Of a stretch of 10,602 bases of DNA, positions 5,826 to 10,602 are shown in pieces. Made by a program: the position numbers and the translations under genes. The notes under the pieces were generated by a model. The model worked only from the letters and a program-made list of their open reading frames with translations. It searched no databases and was not told the origin of the DNA. This stretch comes from CAZWRK01 sp964635875 (GTDB lineage: Bacteria; Pseudomonadota; Gammaproteobacteria; Burkholderiales; Aquaspirillaceae). Every line of letters begins with the position of its first letter. Within the stretch, counting starts at the first letter, position 1. The stretch lies in contig CAZWRK010000135.1 in assembly GCA_964635875.1 (NCBI GenBank), positions 1 through 10,602 of the forward strand. Direction: 5' to 3'.

Positions 5826-6815
5826 ATGAGCGTTGAGGCGATTGCGGCAGAAAGCCGTGTGTTGATTTGTGATGACTCCATGACAAATGTCATGATTTTG
5901 TCAAAATTGATGGAGAACCAAGGCGTACAGTTCGTCCGCGCGTTTACGGACCCACGCAAGGTTCTACCCTTTTTGCAAGAAAATGACGGCAATATCGANN
6001 NNNNNNNNNNNNNNNNNNNNNNNNNNNNNNNNNNNNNNNNNNNNNNNNNNNNNNNNNNNNNNNNNNNNNNNNNNNNNNNNNNNNNNNNNNNNNNNNNNTG
6101 CGTACAGCATGCGCTGCGCCTCCAAAAACGCGAAGCCAGCCGCCTCGAAAAAGAAGTTCAAAAGCGCACCCAAGAACTCGAAGTTGCGAATAATTTATTG
6201 ATCAATTTATTAGGGATGGCGGGCGAATTACGCGACAACGAAACCGGCCAACATGTTTACCGTGTGGGGCGCTATAGCCGCCTTTTGGCTGAGACAATTG
6301 GTTTTCCGCCGGAACAGTGCTTTATGATTGAGCGGGCAGCACAATTGCATGATATTGGGAAAATTGGCATTCCTGACTCTATTTTGCACAAAGCAGGCGC
6401 GTTAGACGAAAAAGAGCGAGCCATCATGAACAGCCACACCGAGCTTGGCCTCAAGTTGCTCGGTGACTATTCTCATGACTCCCAGCTCTTAAAAATGGCC
6501 GCGACCATCGCCCACACCCACCATGAGCGCTGGGACGGCAAAGGCTACCCCAACCAAAAAAGCGGCGAAAATATCCCCATCGAAGGCCGCATCGTCGCGA
6601 TTGCCGATGTCTTTGATGCGCTCACGACCGCCCGCCCCTACAAAGACCCGTGGCCTCTCGATAAAGTCGAAGCCCTGTTCCAACGAGAAGCGGGCCACCA
6701 TTTTGACCCGCATCTGATAGGCATCTTTTTTGGAATCAAAGATCGCTTTATTCAGGTATTAACAGATCTGCCAGATTTACCGGCAGATCAACAGTTCACC
6801 TTTTCGCTCGGTTAA
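5826..6815 (+). CDS. Response regulator with receiver and HD-GYP domains (probable c-di-GMP phosphodiesterase), interrupted by an assembly gap
   Basis: RpfG-like proteins couple phosphorylation of a receiver domain to hydrolysis of c-di-GMP. The start ATG at 5826 follows GGGGAT with about 9 bases spacing. The receiver begins RVLICDDSMTNVMIL, with acidic pocket residues D16 and D17. It is cut at residue 58 by 100 Ns, and the phospho-acceptor Asp and conserved Lys are not visible. After the gap a coiled-coil linker (ASRLEKEVQKRTQELE) leads to an intact HD-GYP domain: GQHVYRVGRYS, then HDIGKIGIPDSIL (H175 in the gapped numbering). HTHHERWDGKGYP follows (GYP at 240-242), then IADVFDALTTARPYK. The metal-binding His/Asp set looks complete. 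Reading frame is the same on both sides of the Ns, but only because of the arbitrary gap length. No histidine kinase is seen in the window. Its stop overlaps that of dld. Confidence 0.9.
   Translation: MSVEAIAAESRVLICDDSMTNVMILSKLMENQGVQFVRAFTDPRKVLPFLQENDGNIXXXXXXXXXXXXXXXXXXXXXXXXXXXXXXXXXXCVQHALRLQKREASRLEKEVQKRTQELEVANNLLINLLGMAGELRDNETGQHVYRVGRYSRLLAETIGFPPEQCFMIERAAQLHDIGKIGIPDSILHKAGALDEKERAIMNSHTELGLKLLGDYSHDSQLLKMAATIAHTHHERWDGKGYPNQKSGENIPIEGRIVAIADVFDALTTARPYKDPWPLDKVEALFQREAGHHFDPHLIGIFFGIKDRFIQVLTDLPDLPADQQFTFSLG
5999..6098. other. Assembly gap of 100 Ns
   Basis: Exactly 100 undetermined bases lie inside the receiver domain. A round 100 is the usual placeholder for a gap of unknown size. 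By comparison with related receiver/HD-GYP proteins, about 70 residues should lie between NDGNID and CVQHALRLQ, so roughly 210 bases are probably missing. The length of the protein and all coordinates to the right are therefore approximate relative to the true genome. Confidence 0.95.
6765..6789. terminator. Hairpin inside the 3' end of the HD-GYP gene, possible terminator for dld
   Basis: GATCTGCC (6765-6772) and GGCAGATC (6782-6789) form a perfect 8-bp stem with a 9-base loop. On the minus strand it lies about 22 bases after the dld stop codon. No strong T-tract follows on either strand; the minus-strand continuation is TGTTAAT. It could end or protect the lactate operon transcript, since the convergent genes leave no intergenic space. 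It could also be chance in a stretch coding for DLPDLPADQ. Confidence 0.3.
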
Positions 6816-9628
6816 GTGCGCACAATCGCCCGATCCAAAACATAAATCAACGAACGATAGGTCAAGCCACTGTGCTCGCTCAGACCAATTTCACAGGTGC
6901 GGCTGCTTGAAATCCCGCTATCACAAGACGACACCTGCGCCTTGAGGTCCCGCAGGGCGTGGGCGTTCAGCTCTGGGGTATGAAACCCTTTATCGCCGGC
7001 AAAGCCACAGCAGCCAATATGCTCCGGCACCTTCACCTCACGGGCAATCGCCCGCGCCACCTTCAAAAAGGCCTCGCTCAAGCCCATCTTGCGCACCGAA
7101 CACGTCAAATGCACCGCCAAGGACGCATCCACCGGCTGCAAGCGCAAGCGATCGATGACCTTTTCAGCCAAAAACGCGACCGAGTCATACACCTTCAGAC
7201 GTACATCCAAACCCGACAACAAACGTAACGCACAAGGACTGGTATCGACATAAATCGGGTAACGCCCGTATTCGCTGGCCTTCAGCAACACCGCCTCTAA
7301 TTGGCGTTTTTTCGCATCGGCAGCGGCAAAGTGGCCTTTGGATTCGAAGGGCTGGCCGCAGCATTGTTGATTCAATTCATCAGGAAAAATCACCCGATAA
7401 CCGGCCTGCTCGAGCACCGAAACCGTTTTATCCATGAGCGATACCTCTTCAGTATCACCCTCAGCGGGGCCTAAATTGCGGCTCACGCAGCTCGGCAAAT
7501 ACACCACCGCCTCGCCGGTTTGACGTTGCGGTACCCGCCAATGTGCCGCCGGACGCGGCAGCGCCGGACTCCAATGCGGCACCGCCCCGCCGCTTAAGCG
7601 ACGCGCGCCATCGGCAAGGGTTTGCATCGTGTCCGAACCTAAACTGGTGTGGGCAAAATTCGCAATGCCCAAGCCCCACTGCACCACTTTTCCAATGCCC
7701 GACACATGTGCGGCCGCCCACTGTGCTTGACCTTCGGTGCTGACCGCAGCATCGGCGCGAATCGCCCGAATCAAATCGCCGGTATTGATGCCCACCGGAC
7801 AATTTTGCTGACATAAACCGGTTGCGGCACAGGTCTCAACCCCCATCCAGTCATAGTCTTGTTTCAGACGCGCCAAGCGCGCTGGCTCTTGGCCCGAGCG
7901 CTGCAGCGCCTGAATTTCACGCCACACCGTAATGCGCTGACGCGGCGACAAGCTCAAATCGCGAGACGGGCACGCCGGTTCACAGAATCCACATTCGATG
8001 CACTTATCCACAATCGGATGTGCAGCAGGCATCGCCTTGAGGTTTTTGAGGTGAATCGAATGGTCGGCGGCAATAATCACATCGGGGTTCAACACGCCAC
8101 GCGGATCAAAGAGGCGCTTAATGTCCTGCATCAACGCATAGCCTTCTGCGCCCCATTCCAGCTCGATATACGGGGCCATATTCCGCCCCGTGCCGTGCTC
8201 GGCTTTCAAGGAGCCGCCATATTCCACCGCAACCAGCTGTGCGACCGCGTCCATAAACTGGCTATAACGCTGGATTTCTTCAGGTGAATCAAAGCCCTGC
8301 GTAAAGACAAAATGTAAGTTGCCTTCAAGCGCGTGGCCAAAAATCAGCGCCTCGTCGTAGCCAAAACGCTCAAACAACGCTTGGAGCTTTTGCACCCCCG
8401 CCGCCAAATCGGCCACTTGAAAGGCGACATCTTCAATGATGACGGTCGTGCCGGTTTCGCGTACCGCGCCCACCGCCGGAAACAGCCCCTTGCGCACCGC
8501 CCATAACTTGCTGTACTCCGCCTCTACCGTGGTAAAAGGCACCCGTTCGAGCATCGTAAATTGCGCCAAAACCGCTTCAATTTCTTGTCGATTTGCAGTT
8601 AACGCTAAAGACGTCGCCGCCCGTGTTTCGACCAATAACGAACACGCGGCAATGTCTAAATGGTCAATAAAGGCGGGCAATCCGGGCTTGCCGCGCACCG
8701 AACGCATGCCACGCCCATCCATCAATTCCACCGCCGAAACCGGCGTCGATTTCAAAGCCGCGACCGCTTCGCAACAGGTATACGCATCGGGAAACACCAC
8801 CAGCGTCGAAGCTTTATGCGGATGATCTTCGACGGTGTGATAAGTCACTTCGGAGATAAAACCCAAAGTGCCTTCAGAACCAACCAACAAATGCGCCAGA
8901 ATCTCGATCGGATCTTCAAAATCAGTCAAGGCGTTCAAGGCATAGCCGGTGGTGTTTTTGAGTCGATACTTATGGCGAATTTTGTGGGCTAATGCCGCGT
9001 TCGCGCGGGTCGCCTCGGCCAGCGCCGACAACTGCGCCAGCATCTCGCGATGACTGACCCGAAACGCGGCCACCGAATCGGCATCGCCGGTATCCAGCAC
9101 CGCGCCATCCGCCAACACCACCCGCACGCTGGCCAAAGTGTGATAGGTGTTTTGCGCGGTACCGCAGCACATTCCGCTCGAATTATTCGCGACAATGCCG
9201 CCGATTTTTGCCGCATTGATCGAGGCGGGATCGGGGCCAATTTTGCGTTGATACGGCTTGAGCCAATCGTTGGCCCATTGCCCAATCACCCCCGGTTGCA
9301 GACGAATTTGCGCACCATCTTGTAAGATTTGATGACCGCGCCAGCTATCACCCAAAATCACCAACACCGAATCGCTGATCGCCTGACCGGATAGCGAAGT
9401 CCCCGCCGCCCGAAACGTCACCGGAATCTGCTGCTCACGCGCCAAATGCAATAACGCCACGATCTCGGCTTCGGCCTCAATCCGCACGACGATTTTTGGC
9501 ACCAAGCGATAAAAGCTTGCATCGGTGCCGTAAGCAAAAGTGCGGAGCGGATCGGTGATCAGCCGATCGGCGGGTAAGCATGTCAGTAAATCATCATGAA
9601 AACGCTGATAGCGCGCATCGAGGCTCAT
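6812..9628 (-). CDS. dld: FAD- and Fe-S-dependent D-lactate dehydrogenase (Dld-II type)
   Basis: This membrane-associated respiratory enzyme is expected to oxidise D-lactate to pyruvate and pass electrons to quinone. It has 938 residues, the length typical of the Pseudomonas/Shewanella Dld-II family. The N-terminal FAD-binding domain shows FRAAGTSLSGQAISD and GGIVANNSSGMCCG. The FAD-linked oxidase C-terminal domain shows HALEGNLHFVF and EYGGSLKAEHGTGRN. The first Fe-S motif, CIECGFCEPACP, has C543, C546, C549 and C553. The second, CAATGLCQQNCP, has C600, C606 and C610. Two CCG cysteine-rich modules follow (C756-C757, C873-C874). The start ATG at 9628 has TAGGAG with 5-base spacing. It is the third gene after lutB and lutC. 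The shared fold with glycolate and 2-hydroxyglutarate dehydrogenases leaves some doubt about substrate; the neighbours favour lactate. Confidence 0.85.
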   Translation of the reverse strand: MSLDARYQRFHDDLLTCLPADRLITDPLRTFAYGTDASFYRLVPKIVVRIEAEAEIVALLHLAREQQIPVTFRAAGTSLSGQAISDSVLVILGDSWRGHQILQDGAQIRLQPGVIGQWANDWLKPYQRKIGPDPASINAAKIGGIVANNSSGMCCGTAQNTYHTLASVRVVLADGAVLDTGDADSVAAFRVSHREMLAQLSALAEATRANAALAHKIRHKYRLKNTTGYALNALTDFEDPIEILAHLLVGSEGTLGFISEVTYHTVEDHPHKASTLVVFPDAYTCCEAVAALKSTPVSAVELMDGRGMRSVRGKPGLPAFIDHLDIAACSLLVETRAATSLALTANRQEIEAVLAQFTMLERVPFTTVEAEYSKLWAVRKGLFPAVGAVRETGTTVIIEDVAFQVADLAAGVQKLQALFERFGYDEALIFGHALEGNLHFVFTQGFDSPEEIQRYSQFMDAVAQLVAVEYGGSLKAEHGTGRNMAPYIELEWGAEGYALMQDIKRLFDPRGVLNPDVIIAADHSIHLKNLKAMPAAHPIVDKCIECGFCEPACPSRDLSLSPRQRITVWREIQALQRSGQEPARLARLKQDYDWMGVETCAATGLCQQNCPVGINTGDLIRAIRADAAVSTEGQAQWAAAHVSGIGKVVQWGLGIANFAHTSLGSDTMQTLADGARRLSGGAVPHWSPALPRPAAHWRVPQRQTGEAVVYLPSCVSRNLGPAEGDTEEVSLMDKTVSVLEQAGYRVIFPDELNQQCCGQPFESKGHFAAADAKKRQLEAVLLKASEYGRYPIYVDTSPCALRLLSGLDVRLKVYDSVAFLAEKVIDRLRLQPVDASLAVHLTCSVRKMGLSEAFLKVARAIAREVKVPEHIGCCGFAGDKGFHTPELNAHALRDLKAQVSSCDSGISSSRTCEIGLSEHSGLTYRSLIYVLDRAIVRT

Positions 9629-9642
9629 TCTGTCTCCTAATG

Positions 9643-9667
9643 GCGGGCGCGAGCGGCCCGCGCGGGC
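9643..9667. repeat. GC-rich three-arm inverted repeat between lutC and dld
   Basis: The 40-base lutC-dld gap contains GCGGGC (9643-9648), GCCCGC (9656-9661) and GCGGGC (9662-9667). The middle arm can pair with the left arm (6-bp stem, 7-base loop). Together with the right arm it forms the perfect 12-base palindrome GCCCGCGCGGGC. The stem ends before the dld ribosome binding site (9634-9638). No T-run follows, so it resembles an intercistronic stability or processing hairpin more than a terminator. Confidence 0.5.
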
Positions 9668-9668
9668 A

Positions 9669-10334
9669 TTAGCTGTGCTTTAACAACACCACAAGTTCTT
9701 TGGGTCCATGCGCACCGTAGGCAAGGGTTTGCTGAATGTCGGCTGTTTTGGACGGGCCAGAAATCAACAGGGCATTGGTCGGCATCGACTGCGCCCAGTG
9801 CTCTTTTTCCATCAACTCTGGCAAGTTATCCACAATCTGATCGGCCTCCAGCAGCGCAAAGTGCACCGGCGGCACTAAGCTCATTAAGCGCGGCTCTTGC
9901 GGGGTCGGCCACAACACTAATGAACCACTCGCGGCAATCCCCGCCCGACACGCCGTCAGCGAAGCTGCGGTATTAAAGAACATTTCTTCGCGCCAGCTTT
10001 CGATGTTGGCTTCGTAGGCTTTCAGCGGCGGCAAGCTCGCGGCCATCTGCCAATGCGCCACCACCGCAGCACCATGCACAGTCTCCGGTGCAATCAACAG
10101 ATTGCTGAGTTGTTTTTCGCACATTAAGCGCGCCAACGTCGCGGGCCAGTCGTCACCGACATCGTGAATTTCGGTTTTCACTTCTTGCATCAGGCGCTTA
10201 AAACGGGCGATCCGTTCATCGGCGGTGTAATGATGCGCTTCGGCGACGGGACGATAATCCTCAGCGACTAAAGCCGGTTTGGGCTGCGCTTGTGCGGCAC
10301 GTAATTTTTCAAGAATGGAGTGGCGAGCGTTCAT
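9669..10334 (-). CDS. lutC: Lactate utilisation protein C (LUD domain)
   Basis: LutC (LldG) is a subunit of the three-part LutABC/LldEFG complex, which oxidises L-lactate to pyruvate using iron-sulfur proteins. The 221-residue protein is a single LUD domain. Its family signature is the stretch AGIAASGSLVLWPTPQEPRL, followed by MSLVPPVHFALLEADQIVD. Near the C-terminus are MPTNALLISGPSKTADIQQT and LAYGAHGPKELVVLL. The N-terminal third (about 1-75) is a charged helical region. The start ATG at 10334 has AAAGGT seven bases upstream and overlaps the lutB stop (ATGA), so lutB and lutC are co-translated. It is cytoplasmic with no signal peptide. The dld gene lies 40 bases downstream, so enzymes for both lactate isomers are probably made from one transcript. 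Confidence 0.92.
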   Translation of the reverse strand: MNARHSILEKLRAAQAQPKPALVAEDYRPVAEAHHYTADERIARFKRLMQEVKTEIHDVGDDWPATLARLMCEKQLSNLLIAPETVHGAAVVAHWQMAASLPPLKAYEANIESWREEMFFNTAASLTACRAGIAASGSLVLWPTPQEPRLMSLVPPVHFALLEADQIVDNLPELMEKEHWAQSMPTNALLISGPSKTADIQQTLAYGAHGPKELVVLLKHS

Positions 10335-10602
10335 GGTTGAACCTTTCTAGCTTCATGTGCCTGCACCAATTCATGCAGGGATTTGGCCGCAGGCACGGGG
10401 CTGACCCGCGCCACTTCCCACGCTTCAACCGAGGGCAATAGGCCTTTCAAACGTGTCGCGCCAAAGCGGGCCGCACGGTAGAGCGTCGGGTTCGCGTAAA
10501 TCCGGCTCCATGCCCGCCATAGCCATTTTTCGCTGCGGCGATATTTTGCGCCTTGTCCGCGCACGGTGTGCTTGTGGTTCGGATCATCAGGGGCGGTGAC
10601 GG
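10331..10602 (-). CDS. lutB: Lactate utilisation protein B, C-terminal end (partial)
   Basis: The reading frame is open to the right edge and ends at the TGA read from 10333 to 10331, giving the last 89 residues (starting VTAPDDPNHKH). The segment KWLWRAWSRIYANPTLYRAARF, followed by a helical stretch and a C-terminal HELVQAHEARKVQP, fits the C-terminal tail of LutB (LldF), found after its LUD and 4Fe-4S domains. None of the iron-sulfur cysteines lie in the window. Identity rests mainly on position: it directly precedes and overlaps lutC by four bases, as lutB does in many lactate operons. lutA would be expected further right. Confidence 0.8.
   Translation of the reverse strand, partial: VTAPDDPNHKHTVRGQGAKYRRSEKWLWRAWSRIYANPTLYRAARFGATRLKGLLPSVEAWEVARVSPVPAAKSLHELVQAHEARKVQP

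Noticed and set aside
7859..8287. Rightward ORFs inside dld (also 8436-8825, 8660-8992, 9050-9325)
   Set aside because: dld is intact over its full family length on the other strand; these are antisense open frames in GC-rich coding DNA.

Overview
The window reads as chromosomal DNA of a Gram-negative proteobacterium, most likely a betaproteobacterium and perhaps of the order Neisseriales. The placement rests on the gene set: a stand-alone rfaE2 heptose adenylyltransferase, the birA-coaX-SPOR gene string, a Dld-II type D-lactate dehydrogenase with lutC/lutB, and c-di-GMP signalling proteins. The genus is not resolved. Gene density is high, and no stretch over 300 bases lacks a gene. The longest gaps are about 220 bases (152-368 and 3834-4052).

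Left part (1-3887): the 5' end of leuS points left. It faces a divergent intergenic region holding a perfect CRP-type site, TGTGA-N6-TCACA, placed between two opposed -10 elements, plus two adjacent 17-bp inverted repeats. To the right run rfaE2, birA and coaX, linked by 4-base start/stop overlaps (GTGA, ATGA), so they are very probably one translationally coupled operon for LPS heptose activation, biotin attachment and coenzyme A synthesis. A membrane-anchored SPOR-domain protein with a Pro/Glu/Lys repeat stalk follows, then a good intrinsic terminator.

Middle part (3888-6815): two cyclic di-GMP genes lie in the same direction. The first is a membrane Cache/HAMP/GGDEF diguanylate cyclase with intact catalytic and inhibitory sites. 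The second is a receiver/HD-GYP response regulator, a probable c-di-GMP phosphodiesterase. The HD-GYP gene is interrupted by exactly 100 Ns, an assembly gap that removes most of the receiver domain, including the phosphorylation site.

Right part (6812-10602): a leftward lactate-oxidation operon, read as lutB (3' end only), lutC and dld. lutB and lutC overlap by ATGA. A GC-rich three-arm hairpin element separates lutC from dld. The dld and HD-GYP genes converge so tightly that their stop codons share the palindrome TTAA.

These are all recognised families, and I see no clearly new system. The most useful leads are the divergent CRP-type control region, the intercistronic hairpin in the lactate operon, the structured leader before the HD-GYP gene, the SPOR protein architecture, and the assembly gap, which probably hides more than 100 bases.
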